NCBI GenBank assembly: GCA_008017265.1
Contig: SSHC01000015.1
Location: 1-41,597 of the forward strand
Source of the DNA: Aeromicrobium sp.
GTDB lineage: Bacteria > Actinomycetota > Actinomycetes > Propionibacteriales > Nocardioidaceae
Direction of reading: 5' to 3'
DNA: 41,597 bases
Part shown: positions 18,464 to 26,480 of the stretch, piece by piece
Layout: every line of letters starts with the position of its first letter
Position numbering within the stretch: position 1 is the stretch's first letter
Made by a program: the position numbers and the translations under genes
Notes under the pieces: generated by a model
Database searches by the model: none
Told to the model about the DNA's origin: nothing
What the model saw: the letters and a program-made list of their open reading frames with translations, nothing else

Positions 18464-18479
18464 TGATACGGCAGTATCA
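18464..18479. promoter_or_regulatory. Inverted repeat between leuC and ndgR, candidate NdgR operator
   Basis: A perfect inverted repeat TGATAC-N4-GTATCA fills the middle of the 52-base divergent region. It ends 4 bases before the ndgR ATG and lies 32 bases upstream of the leuC ATG. The position would let one bound dimer block both genes. IclR-type proteins bind such short palindromes; assignment to NdgR is inference from position. Confidence 0.55.
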
Positions 18480-18483
18480 AGAC

Positions 18484-19194
18484 ATGGACAAGTCTAGCGG
18501 AGTCGGCGTACTTGACAAGGCCGCCCTCGTACTTTCGGCATTAGAGCCTGGCCCGGCCACCTTGGCTGGCCTCGTCACCGCAACGGGATTGGCCCGACCA
18601 ACAGCACACCGGCTCGCGGTCGCTTTAGAACATCATGGCCTTGTTGGGCGAGACCTGCAAGGTCGCTTCGTGCTCGGACCGCGGTTGGGTGAACTCGCAG
18701 CAGCTGCAGGCGAAGACCGCTTGCTAGCTACCGCAGCACCTGTCTTGGCTCGACTACGCGACATCACGGGCGAGTCTGCGCAACTTTTCCGTCGTCAAGG
18801 CGAATACCGGGTTTGCGTGGCGGCCGCTGAACGCCCGACCGGTTTGCGCGACTCAGTTCCTGTCGGTGCCCAATTGACGATGGGCGCTGGATCTGCGGCA
18901 CAAGTTCTTCTCGCGTGGGAAGAGCCAGAAGTGATGAATGCACTCTTGTTGAAGGCAGATTTCACCTCTGTTTCACTTGCTGCAGTTCGCAAGCGCGGAT
19001 GGGCGCAAAGTGTCGGAGAACGCGAAGCCGGTGTGGGTTCGGTGTCAGCGCCAGTACGTGGACCGTCAGGCAAAGTGGTCGCATCCGTATCAGTTTCTGG
19101 CCCGCTCGAACGTTTGACGCGCCAACCTGGACGCATGCACGCGCCCGCTGTCGTCGCCGCCGCCGAACGACTTTCGCAAAGCTTGCGTCGCTAA
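18484..19194 (+). CDS. ndgR: IclR-family regulator of leucine synthesis, NdgR/LtbR type
   Basis: 236 residues. The N-terminus MDKSSGVGVLDKAALVLSAL is a near-invariant start for actinobacterial NdgR. A winged helix-turn-helix covers about 10-65 (TGLARPTAHRLAVALE is the recognition region), followed by the IclR effector domain. Orthologues control leuCD and amino-acid metabolism genes and bind the intergenic region beside leuC. There is no Shine-Dalgarno before the ATG, and the operator-like inverted repeat sits in its place, so autoregulation and perhaps near-leaderless translation are likely. Confidence 0.93.
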   Translation: MDKSSGVGVLDKAALVLSALEPGPATLAGLVTATGLARPTAHRLAVALEHHGLVGRDLQGRFVLGPRLGELAAAAGEDRLLATAAPVLARLRDITGESAQLFRRQGEYRVCVAAAERPTGLRDSVPVGAQLTMGAGSAAQVLLAWEEPEVMNALLLKADFTSVSLAAVRKRGWAQSVGEREAGVGSVSAPVRGPSGKVVASVSVSGPLERLTRQPGRMHAPAVVAAAERLSQSLRR

Positions 19195-19207
19195 CCTCCG
19201 TCTGCTG

Positions 19208-19633
19208 TCAGCCGCGAGCGGCCACGAGAGATCGCACGTCAATGAGTTGAGTGCCGTCGGTTGCGTACATCGGCCATCTGTCGAGATTGCGTTTGGCAAG
19301 TTCACTCGAAATCACCTCGGCCCATTGCGTAGAAAAGTCACCCCCACCGACGCCTGCCGTCGAAACAATTTGAACAGCAAGCGAACCTCCCGGCGCGAGG
19401 TCGGCCATCATGTCGGCCATGATGTCGAGGACCAAAGCAAGCCGATCGCGGTCCGTCGCTGGCGAGACGTCAATCTCGATAGGGAAAGGCCATGGTTTCC
19501 CGCGCGCGTCCATTAGTACGAATCGCAGTCGGCTGTCACTTTTTACCCACGGGTCTCGAATCGCATGCCACATCTGATGTAGATCGTCGTGGGACTGGAT
19601 GCAGGTACTTGGCACAGATGGTCGGTGGAGCAT
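19208..19633 (-). CDS. Hypothetical protein (about 141 residues)
   Basis: I do not recognise a named family. The protein is soluble, with an apparent alpha/beta pattern: a WHAIRDPW helix, a strand RLRFVLMDARGKPWPFPIEID, a helix LALVLDIMADMMADLA, a strand GSLAVQIVST, then a helix and a strand ending WPMYATDG. The composition resembles conserved actinobacterial hypothetical proteins in which a WxxLRxP-type start is followed by 'xDADGxPLP' strands. No catalytic motif is evident. The ATG at 19633 has a poor ribosome site; Met at residue 21 is an alternative. It converges with ndgR (13 bases between stops) and lies 71 bases downstream of the alkyltransferase on the same strand. Confidence 0.6.
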   Translation of the reverse strand: MLHRPSVPSTCIQSHDDLHQMWHAIRDPWVKSDSRLRFVLMDARGKPWPFPIEIDVSPATDRDRLALVLDIMADMMADLAPGGSLAVQIVSTAGVGGGDFSTQWAEVISSELAKRNLDRWPMYATDGTQLIDVRSLVAARG

Positions 19634-19704
19634 CTGTTGATTGTGACGACATTCGCGCGCTTCGGCTGCAAAGATCCACAGCCAGCGAACGCGGTGGACC
19701 AGAA

Positions 19705-20166
19705 CTAGAAAAGGCCGGGATTCTCGAGAGTTAGGAGTGCCTGCTTGCGTTCGATACCACCCGAGTAGCCCGTCAAAGTCCCATCGGCGCCGACCACGCG
19801 ATGGCAGGGCACGACGATCGGGATCGGATTGGCCCCATTGGCGACTCCCACTGCTCTCGAGATTCCAGCGTCATAGCCCAGCTTTCTCGCCATGTCCGAG
19901 TAGGACATCGTTTGCCCGTAGGGAATCTTTCGAAGCTGATTCCACACTTTCACTTGGAATTCGGTTCCATCTTGCGCGAGCGGCAGATCGAAATCAGTGC
20001 GCTCTTTTGCGAAATACTCGTTGAGTTGCACCTCGATCCGATTCAACAATGGATCATTGTCGAATCGTCCTTTTGGCTCAGCATCGAACTCAATCGCGGT
20101 GAGAAGACCTGCCGATGTATGGATTCGCAGTCCACCAACGGGGCTATCCATCCAACGTGTACTCAC
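19705..20166 (-). CDS. ogt: Methylated-DNA--protein-cysteine methyltransferase
   Basis: A suicidal repair enzyme that moves O6-alkyl groups from guanine to its own cysteine. 153 residues; the active site PCHRV is at 120-124 (Cys121), preceded by the DNA-binding helix region YSDMARKLG and followed by LTGYSGGIERKQALL. The start is GTG at 20166 with AGGAGG 4 bases upstream. The single-domain Ogt form lacks an AdaA part, so it is probably constitutive. Confidence 0.95.
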   Translation of the reverse strand: MSTRWMDSPVGGLRIHTSAGLLTAIEFDAEPKGRFDNDPLLNRIEVQLNEYFAKERTDFDLPLAQDGTEFQVKVWNQLRKIPYGQTMSYSDMARKLGYDAGISRAVGVANGANPIPIVVPCHRVVGADGTLTGYSGGIERKQALLTLENPGLF

Positions 20167-20369
20167 TCGTCCTCCTGCGTGCGGCGTCTATTCGCACGTT
20201 ACCGGCTTAATTGGTCTGCGCATAATCAAACAGAAGCATTCACTTTCCGCCCTAGGTCGCAGCAAGAATCTTCGGAATTGACCCACCTGAGTGGAATCTA
20301 GGTCACACTTATCGGCTCGTGGCGTCCGCACCATATGAACGCCTTCCATCAAATGCGAAGGGAAGAAAA

Positions 20370-20708
20370 ATGAGCAGCATCGAGCACCCAGAACTAAATT
20401 CGACAGAGGTAACTTCCCATTGGGCGACCGGGACCGCGATCGCAGCCGTCGTGGCGCTCGCAGCAAGCGGACTCATTGCGGCATACGCAATGTGGAACGG
20501 CGGCCAAGCAGGATTAACTCGCACGTGGGAAGGTGCGGCGGCAGCGATGACTTTCTTCGTTGCGCTCGGCCTCTCCCTGTGCGGCTTTGCTGCCGGCCTC
20601 AACGCCAAGCTTTCAAACGACAAGCACGTCGGCGTATGGCTAGCAATGGCACTATTCCCGGTTCTTGCCGTGTTTCTCGTTGTCGTAGAAATGGGTGTCA
20701 TTCTCTAA
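20370..20708 (+). CDS. Small integral membrane protein, unknown function
   Basis: 112 residues with three predicted membrane segments (about 19-41, 53-74 and 85-110) and a short polar N-terminus (MSSIEHPELNSTEVTSHW). The start is ATG at 20370, where GAAGGGAAG forms a ribosome site; the upstream in-frame extension is polar and unsupported. No family is recognised. The layout of three helices, with a TWEGAAAAMTFF segment between the first two, recalls small actinobacterial membrane proteins of unknown role. It converges with the TDT transporter (30 bases between stops). The 200 bases upstream hold no other gene. Confidence 0.7.
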   Translation: MSSIEHPELNSTEVTSHWATGTAIAAVVALAASGLIAAYAMWNGGQAGLTRTWEGAAAAMTFFVALGLSLCGFAAGLNAKLSNDKHVGVWLAMALFPVLAVFLVVVEMGVIL

Positions 20709-20738
20709 CTCGAGAATGCACTCCATTGCAACAAGCGG

Positions 20739-21806
20739 TCATGTGGGCTGCTTAAAAACTGTCGTGTAGAGGTTGTGGAACATGGCCACGATGACGATGC
20801 TCCATGCCGTCAGCGCGATCCAGAATTGAACCCCGCCAATACCGACCAGGATCGGCAAGCTGTCGGCTTCGCCTAGGAAGGCCGAGCCCACACCATACAT
20901 CCCCAAGGGGAAGATGACACTCCACCAGGTGGGTTCATATTTGAGCGGAATCTCGTGCCGAATGTGACGCGAGTACCCAGCCGCGATCAACGGGGGAATC
21001 AGCCACGAGCCAAAGGCCCAAAAGAATACCGAGGCGCCTGCGATGAGACCGCGCGTCGCGTCCACCATGGGCGCATCTGCCATTTGCACAATGCGGGCAC
21101 CCGCCACGACAGTAATCGCGGTGGCACCCATGGCCACCCAATAAGGGGGCGTCAGATCGCTTGGTTTCAGTTCGTAGAGGAGCATACGCGCGCCCACGAA
21201 AATACCCGCCGCCGCGTACAAAAACACGCCCACCGACCATGAAAATACGGCCAACACGGCAAGCTCACGCCGGACATCCACCATGGTGACTTCTAGAGTT
21301 GCGGCAAGGACAGCGATCGATTGACTGGCAACTACCCAGATAAACCACGTTCCGTTTGCCGTCTGTAATACGGGGCGCACAGTCCGCCCGAGCACTGCCG
21401 TCCATGGAATGACGTAACCCAAAACCAACCACAATGCCGAGCCGATGAGCAGTAGCACTAGCGCTAGTGGGATCCGATCATCGGCCGCCACGCGGCTACC
21501 GAGAACGCAGGTTGCTGCCACCCACGTGAAAAAACCGAAAGCGCGAGCAGGGTCTTGAAAGTCGTCAACAACCGCATCACGATGACGAATAAAGCGAACG
21601 AGGTTCAACGAGATCAGGATTAACCAGGCCACAATTGCCACCGAGGCAAGGACTCGAGAAATCCACAAGTACCCCTGATCTAGAGCCCCGACAGAGATAA
21701 TGCCCGAGGCCATAACAAGGGCGAAGTAACCCGGGGTCAAACCTCGAATACCCTGGTCGATTCGTTCGGCCAAGGTGGATTGGCGTTCAAGACCAGTCGC
21801 TCTCAT
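20739..21806 (-). CDS. TDT-family (tellurite-resistance/dicarboxylate transporter, SLAC1-like) membrane protein
   Basis: 355 residues with about ten membrane segments, starting just after GIRGLTPGYFALVMASGI, an N-terminal pattern typical of TDT/SLAC1 proteins. Also present are LGYVIPWTAVLG, NGTWFIWVVASQS and a PPYWVAMGATAIT helix. The family includes TehA and the plant anion channel SLAC1, plus malate and sulfite transporters; this one is most likely an anion or dicarboxylate channel/exporter in the plasma membrane. Substrate is not decided by sequence. Start ATG 21806. It lies between two small membrane proteins of unknown role. Confidence 0.82.
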   Translation of the reverse strand: MRATGLERQSTLAERIDQGIRGLTPGYFALVMASGIISVGALDQGYLWISRVLASVAIVAWLILISLNLVRFIRHRDAVVDDFQDPARAFGFFTWVAATCVLGSRVAADDRIPLALVLLLIGSALWLVLGYVIPWTAVLGRTVRPVLQTANGTWFIWVVASQSIAVLAATLEVTMVDVRRELAVLAVFSWSVGVFLYAAAGIFVGARMLLYELKPSDLTPPYWVAMGATAITVVAGARIVQMADAPMVDATRGLIAGASVFFWAFGSWLIPPLIAAGYSRHIRHEIPLKYEPTWWSVIFPLGMYGVGSAFLGEADSLPILVGIGGVQFWIALTAWSIVIVAMFHNLYTTVFKQPT

Positions 21807-21870
21807 TGCACAAGCCTGTTGGCGCGTGGCTCACATCACAGAATGCATGTCACACAGACTTCAAAGTGAC

Positions 21871-22185
21871 CTACTCCCCCGATTGGCCGTCGCGCTCAAC
21901 GGAGGAGACCAATTCCCCCAGAGTCATGCCGACCATGAGTGGTGCCACGGCAATCAATGAACGCCACCAGTGACCGTCAAACGGACTGCCCATTCCCTGA
22001 TAGAACGGTATTCCGGCAAGAATTCCCCCGAGAAACAGTGCAAATCGGATTAGCGCGAATTTGGCTCCTTTTACGCTCCTCCCGCGAAGCAGCCCGACAG
22101 CGATTCCGCACCCCAATGCAACACCACCAAAGAGCAGCCCTAAGAGCGTTATCGATCCTAAATCGACACTGAATACAGGTTCCAT
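21871..22185 (-). CDS. Small membrane protein, unknown function
   Basis: 104 residues from ATG at 22185 (GGGAG ribosome site 9 bases upstream; an in-frame start at 22215 is less supported). Three predicted membrane helices (about 10-33, 42-62 and 74-93), a basic cytoplasmic loop LLRGRSVKGAK, a short WW-containing loop (FDGHWWRSL) and an acidic C-terminal tail (SSVERDGQSGE). No family is recognised. It is on the same strand as the TDT gene 64 bases downstream, so co-transcription is plausible. Confidence 0.62.
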   Translation of the reverse strand: MEPVFSVDLGSITLLGLLFGGVALGCGIAVGLLRGRSVKGAKFALIRFALFLGGILAGIPFYQGMGSPFDGHWWRSLIAVAPLMVGMTLGELVSSVERDGQSGE

Positions 22186-22229
22186 GCTTAGAAACTCCCA
22201 CTTCACCGCGGCCAAACCGCGTGTTTGAG

Positions 22230-22265
22230 AAAAACGAAAACCCCTCGCTTCAGGCGAAGGGTTTT
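22230..22265 (-). terminator. Rho-independent terminator of the tRNA-Gln/tRNA-Glu transcript
   Basis: On the minus strand a 12-base stem with one mismatch (arms 22254-22265 and 22237-22248) and a 5-base loop is followed by TTTTCGTTTTT. It starts 5 bases after the CCA end of tRNA-Glu, a textbook intrinsic terminator. Confidence 0.88.
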
Positions 22266-22269
22266 GCGC

Positions 22270-22345
22270 TGGTAGCCCCGACGGGATTCGAACCCGCGTT
22301 ACCGCCTTGAGAGGGCAGCGTGCTAGGCCGCTACACTACGGGGCC
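22270..22345 (-). tRNA. tRNA-Glu (CTC)
   Basis: The cloverleaf folds fully: acceptor GGCCCCG/CGGGGCT, D stem GTGT/GCAC, anticodon stem with a CTCTCAA loop (anticodon CTC), and T arm with TTCGAAT. The CCA end is encoded (22270-22272). It is the second tRNA of a two-gene unit, 40 bases after tRNA-Gln. Confidence 0.95.
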
Positions 22346-22385
22346 AGCGTTGAGACGTTATCAGAGCAAAGCCCGATTACGCTCG

Positions 22386-22457
22386 CTGGGGTACTAGGAC
22401 TCGAACCTAGAATGGCGGTACCAGAAACCGCTGTGTTGCCAATTACACCATACCCCA
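22386..22457 (-). tRNA. tRNA-Gln (CTG)
   Basis: Acceptor TGGGGTA/TACCCCA with discriminator G, D stem GTGT/ACAC, anticodon stem GCGGT/ACCGC around TTCTGGT (anticodon CTG), and T stem CTAGG/CCTAG. No CCA is encoded, unlike its neighbour. It lies downstream of gltX on the same strand. Confidence 0.95.
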
Positions 22458-22505
22458 GTGGGTACCGAAGCAGCCTCAAACGAAACTGTCCAGAACCAAG
22501 GGAAC

Positions 22506-22535
22506 ACTCTACCCGACAGCCCGATGCGCTACCAA
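22506..22535 (-). promoter_or_regulatory. Candidate promoter for the tRNA pair
   Basis: On the minus strand TTGGTA (22530-22535) and TAGAGT (22506-22511) are separated by 18 bases. Transcription would begin near 22499, about 40 bases before tRNA-Gln. It lies just after the gltX stop. The tRNAs could equally be read from gltX. Confidence 0.35.
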
Positions 22536-22553
22536 AATGGGTAAAGCTAGCGC

Positions 22554-24047
22554 TTAGGCAAGGACCGAGTCGAGACGAGCCAACGTCAACTCGGGGCCGA
22601 GCAACTCCAAGGATTCAAACAACGGCGGCGAAATCCGGCTACCCGTGACGGCAACTCGAACGGGCCCAAACGCCAACCGTGGCTTGAGTTCAAGCCCCTC
22701 AATGAGTGCCGTCCGCAAAGCCGCCTCAATTGATTCGGTCGACCACTCGGAGAGTCCCGCGAGAGCCTCACGAGCAGCACGCACCACTCCGAGGCCATCA
22801 TCAGTCAAGTTCTTCGCCGCATCTTTTTCATCGATCGTGAAATCATCTCGAGCGAACAAGAAACGCAGCATCGGAACCGCTTCTGTCAACAGTCCGATTC
22901 GCTCTTGAACGAGTCCGCTGGCAGCGGCCAGCACCTCGCGCTCGCCGTCTGTGATGGGTGAACCCACGAGGCCTGCAGACTCAAAGAACGGAATGATCCG
23001 CGCGAGGAAGTCATCAGCACTCAGCATCCGAACGTGGTCTCCGTTAATCGCTTCACACTTCTTAATATCGAAGCGCGCCGGGTTCGGCTGCACATCAGAG
23101 ATATCGAAGGCCTGTACCATTTCGGCCAAGGTGAAGACATCGCGATCAGCCGCGATAGACCAGCCGAGCAGAGCAAGATAATTGAGCAAACCTTCGGGCA
23201 AAAAACCTTGGTCACGATAGCCCAACAAGTTCGATTCGGGGTCTCGCTTCGACAGTTTTTTGTTTCCCGAACCAGTGACATACGGCAAATGAGCAAACTC
23301 AGGCGTGCGACCCGAGCCGACACCGATCTGAGCGAACGCCTCATAAAGCGCGATCTGGCGTGGAGTCGAACTCAACAAGTCCTCACCCCGAAGCACATGC
23401 GTGATACCCATGAGCGCGTCGTCCGTGGGGTTGGTCAATGTGTAGAGAGGCTGACCGTTCGCCCGCATGATCACGAAATCTTGCACGTCAGATGCCGGGA
23501 TCTTCACCTCGCCGCGCACCAGATCGTTGAAGGCGTAGTCGCGGACCGGCATCTTGAATCGAATTACAGGTTTGCGACCTTCAGCCTCAAACGCTGCCTG
23601 CTGTTCGGGGGTCAAATCGCGATGCAGTCCGTCGTATCCGCTTGGCCGACCTTCGGCGCGCGCCAACTCGCGACGCTCTTCAAGCTCTTCGGCCGTGTCG
23701 TACGCCTTGTATGCCAAGCCCGCATCGAGCAGTCGCTCAGTCACCTCGACATAAATGTCCATGCGCTCAGATTGGCGATACGGCCCATCTGGACCACCCA
23801 CCTCAACACCCTGATCCCAATCGAGACCCAACCAACGCATCACATCAACGAGCAGTTCGTAGGACTCTTCACTATCGCGACTCGCATCAGTGTCTTCGAT
23901 ACGGAAAACGAAATCGCCACCGTGGTGACGCGCGAATGCCCAACTGAACAAGGCCGTGCGAGCCATGCCGACATGCGGATTGCCCGTTGGAGAAGGGCAA
24001 AACCGGGCTACGACCTTGTCTGAAGCGAGTCGAGTCAAATCAGTCAT
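22554..24047 (-). CDS. gltX: Glutamate--tRNA ligase
   Basis: A class I aminoacyl-tRNA synthetase charging tRNA-Glu. 497 residues: the HIGH-type motif in [13 protein letters not shown] (18-30), [11 protein letters not shown], and the KMSKS-type [11 protein letters not shown] near residue 265. Most actinobacteria lack GlnRS, so this enzyme would also mischarge tRNA-Gln for GatCAB to amidate; that is family knowledge, not visible here. The ATG overlaps the FAA-hydrolase stop by 8 bases. tRNA-Gln and tRNA-Glu lie directly downstream. Confidence 0.96.
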   Translation of the reverse strand: MTDLTRLASDKVVARFCPSPTGNPHVGMARTALFSWAFARHHGGDFVFRIEDTDASRDSEESYELLVDVMRWLGLDWDQGVEVGGPDGPYRQSERMDIYVEVTERLLDAGLAYKAYDTAEELEERRELARAEGRPSGYDGLHRDLTPEQQAAFEAEGRKPVIRFKMPVRDYAFNDLVRGEVKIPASDVQDFVIMRANGQPLYTLTNPTDDALMGITHVLRGEDLLSSTPRQIALYEAFAQIGVGSGRTPEFAHLPYVTGSGNKKLSKRDPESNLLGYRDQGFLPEGLLNYLALLGWSIAADRDVFTLAEMVQAFDISDVQPNPARFDIKKCEAINGDHVRMLSADDFLARIIPFFESAGLVGSPITDGEREVLAAASGLVQERIGLLTEAVPMLRFLFARDDFTIDEKDAAKNLTDDGLGVVRAAREALAGLSEWSTESIEAALRTALIEGLELKPRLAFGPVRVAVTGSRISPPLFESLELLGPELTLARLDSVLA

Positions 24048-24822
24048 CGAGAGTTACCACCGTGTTCGTGAGAGTGCCAATTCCATCGATCGAAACCGCG
24101 ACCTGGTCGCCGGCGATCATCGGGCCGACGCCCGCAGGAGTTCCAGTCAAAATAACGTCGCCTGGCAGTAGCGTCATGAAACTGCTGACATAGGCAATGA
24201 TTTCGGCAACCGAAAAGACCATGTCTGAAGTAATGCCGTCTTGCTTCGTCTCGCCGTTCAGTTCAGTACGAATCTGGACAGACGCCGGATCGAAGTCCGT
24301 TTCGATCCACGGCCCAAGGGGACAAAACGTGTCGAATCCTTTGGCACGAGCCCACTGGCCGTCTGCGGCCTGCAAATCACGAGCTGTGACGTCATTGGCG
24401 ATCGTGTACCCATAGATCACCTTGCTCACGTCTGCTTCCGAGACGTCTTTGCAGATCCGACCGATCACGACCGCCAATTCGCCTTCAAAATGCACATTAC
24501 TCGATTGGGCTGGATAAAAGATCGGCTCGTTTGGCCCAATAACTGACGTATTGGGCTTGAGGAAAACGAGCGGCTCACTGGGCACATCGCCACCCATCTC
24601 CGCTGCGTGGTCCGAATAATTCTTGCCAATTCCGATGACCTTGCTGCGTGGAATGACCGGTGCAATAAGTCGCACATCGTCGAGAATGATTTTTTCGCCA
24701 GTTAGTTCTAGACCCGCGTACATAGGATCGCCCTTGAGGGGCGCAATGATCGGAGTGTCACCATCGGCACCGAGGACTCCGAAACGAGGGTCACCATCGG
24801 CCACAAAACGTGCAATACGCAT
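24040..24822 (-). CDS. Fumarylacetoacetate-hydrolase-family protein
   Basis: 260 residues with the C-terminal FAH fold. The metal ligands are in [12 protein letters not shown] (E-x-E), and the third acidic ligand is in the [13 protein letters not shown] segment, with the loop GPWIETD. The N-terminal part ([17 protein letters not shown]) is the short beta domain of the actinobacterial form. Family members cleave or decarboxylate beta-diketo acids, or act as oxaloacetate tautomerase/decarboxylase; the substrate here is open. The gene sits immediately before gltX, an order kept in many actinobacteria, with an 8-base overlap. An AGGG site lies about 8 bases before the ATG. Confidence 0.87.
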   Translation of the reverse strand: MRIARFVADGDPRFGVLGADGDTPIIAPLKGDPMYAGLELTGEKIILDDVRLIAPVIPRSKVIGIGKNYSDHAAEMGGDVPSEPLVFLKPNTSVIGPNEPIFYPAQSSNVHFEGELAVVIGRICKDVSEADVSKVIYGYTIANDVTARDLQAADGQWARAKGFDTFCPLGPWIETDFDPASVQIRTELNGETKQDGITSDMVFSVAEIIAYVSSFMTLLPGDVILTGTPAGVGPMIAGDQVAVSIDGIGTLTNTVVTLDD

Positions 24823-24866
24823 GAGTTCAACCCTACCCAGCAGAACCCATTCGACTTACAGCACCG

Positions 24867-25601
24867 TCATGCTGAACCGAATCGCCGCTGGCGCTGAGCG
24901 TACTCTTCGATGGCGGCCCACAAGGCGCGGCGGTCAACATCTGGCCATGCGATGTCACTGAAAACCATTTCTGCATAGGCCGCCTGCCACGGCAAGAAAT
25001 TGCTCGTGCGCTGTTCACCTGATGTTCGCCACAGTAAATCGACGTCGGGCATGTCCGGTTCGTCGAGATACCGCGCAAAGGTCGCCTCGGTGATTTTGTC
25101 AGGTTTTACTTTGCCGGCAACGGCGTCGCGAGCGAGCGCGGCAGCAGCATCGGCAATCTCGGCACGCCCGCCGTAGTTGACGCACATCGTGAGGGTGAAC
25201 TTCGTATTGCGTTTGGTCAACTCTTCAGCGGCTTCGAGTTCGCGGATAACGCTGCGCCACAATCGCGGCTTGCGACCCGACCAACGGATTCTGACGCCGA
25301 GGTCGTTCATCTGATCGCGCCGATGTCGAATCACGTCACGATTGAACCCCATCAGGAATCGCACTTCTTCTGGTGAGCGCTTCCAATTCTCGGTTGAGAA
25401 GGCATAGGCGGTCACGGCCTTGACCCCGATCTGCAAAGCCCCCTCGACGACATCGAACAGTGCGGCCTCCCCCATCTTGTGGCCTTCAACGCGTGGAAGT
25501 CCACGCTCTTTCGCCCAGCGGCCGTTCCCGTCCATAATGATGGCCACGTGTCCGGGGATCAGGTCGGCAGGCAGCGCCGGTGGCTGCAAAGTTTCGGTCA
25601 T
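24867..25601 (-). CDS. uppS: Isoprenyl transferase (undecaprenyl/decaprenyl diphosphate synthase)
   Basis: A cis-prenyltransferase that builds the polyprenyl diphosphate carrier for cell-wall synthesis. 244 residues from ATG 25601, with the substrate site MDGNGRWA (23-30), FSTENWKRS and the C-terminal [19 protein letters not shown] region. The start overlaps the recO stop by one base (TGATG); a TTG one codon earlier is possible. Actinobacteria often carry two cis-prenyltransferases; chain length is not decided by sequence alone. Confidence 0.94.
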   Translation of the reverse strand: MTETLQPPALPADLIPGHVAIIMDGNGRWAKERGLPRVEGHKMGEAALFDVVEGALQIGVKAVTAYAFSTENWKRSPEEVRFLMGFNRDVIRHRRDQMNDLGVRIRWSGRKPRLWRSVIRELEAAEELTKRNTKFTLTMCVNYGGRAEIADAAAALARDAVAGKVKPDKITEATFARYLDEPDMPDVDLLWRTSGEQRTSNFLPWQAAYAEMVFSDIAWPDVDRRALWAAIEEYAQRQRRFGSA

Positions 25602-26329
25602 CAACGGTCCACGTGAGCTAAGGAACGCAAACTGCGCTCAAGGTGCCAAGACAAGTACGCAGCGACAATACCGCCTGCCGACTTCCGCGTGCGTTCGTCG
25701 CTTGCTTCCACGGCGGCCCAGTCGCCAGCGAGCAACGCACCGAGCAGCGCGATTGTCGAATCTCCTGGCACCGATGCACCCGGGACTCGGCACTGGTCAC
25801 ACAAGATCCCGCCCGAAGCAATGTGGAAGTACCGGCAGTTTTCGTCGTTACCGCATTGTGCGCAATGCGTGAAGTTCGGAGCGTAGCCAGCAATCGCGAG
25901 CGACCGCAATTGAAACGAGTCAAGGAGGACCGCCGGGGATTGCCGACGCTCAGCCAAGGCTGCGAGCGCACCAACGAGCAGTTGGTATTGCTGCACAGAA
26001 GGCTCTTGGGTGTCGGCCACAATCCGTTCGGCGGTTTCGAGCATGGCCGTCCCTGCCGTGTAGGCGGCATAGTCGTCGGCCATATCGCGAGTGAACGCGT
26101 TAAGTGTTTCAACTTGAGTAATGATGTCGAGCGTGCGCCCGACCGCGCATTGGAACTCGATATGCATGAAGGGTTCAACTCGGGCCCCTAAACGCGAACT
26201 CGTTTTTCGTACACCTTTGGCCACCGTTCGAATCACGCCCCGACCGCGTGTCAGGATCGTGACAATGCGGTCGGCTTCGCCCAGTTTTTGGGTGCGCAGC
26301 ACGACGCCAACGTCACGATAGGTACTCAT
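25601..26329 (-). CDS. recO: DNA repair protein RecO
   Basis: A RecFOR mediator that loads RecA on SSB-coated DNA. 242 residues: N-terminal OB fold ([27 protein letters not shown]), then a helical domain with a zinc site CAQCG...CDQC near 162-187. The ATG follows GGGGG with almost no spacing. CACAAT lies 6 bases upstream of the start, so the transcript may be leaderless. It is followed directly by uppS. Confidence 0.92.
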   Translation of the reverse strand: MSTYRDVGVVLRTQKLGEADRIVTILTRGRGVIRTVAKGVRKTSSRLGARVEPFMHIEFQCAVGRTLDIITQVETLNAFTRDMADDYAAYTAGTAMLETAERIVADTQEPSVQQYQLLVGALAALAERRQSPAVLLDSFQLRSLAIAGYAPNFTHCAQCGNDENCRYFHIASGGILCDQCRVPGASVPGDSTIALLGALLAGDWAAVEASDERTRKSAGGIVAAYLSWHLERSLRSLAHVDR

Positions 26330-26480
26330 TCCCCCATTGTGCCTTGCGCTTCATGAATCGCGGGTCGACTGGCCTCTCGCATCTTGGGGGTTTTTACGGC
26401 AGACTTGAACCCGATCCGGCAGATCATCGCCTCGGTGCGCCCTGCCTTAAGCCCATCGCATGCCAGCCAGGAGTGCAGTT

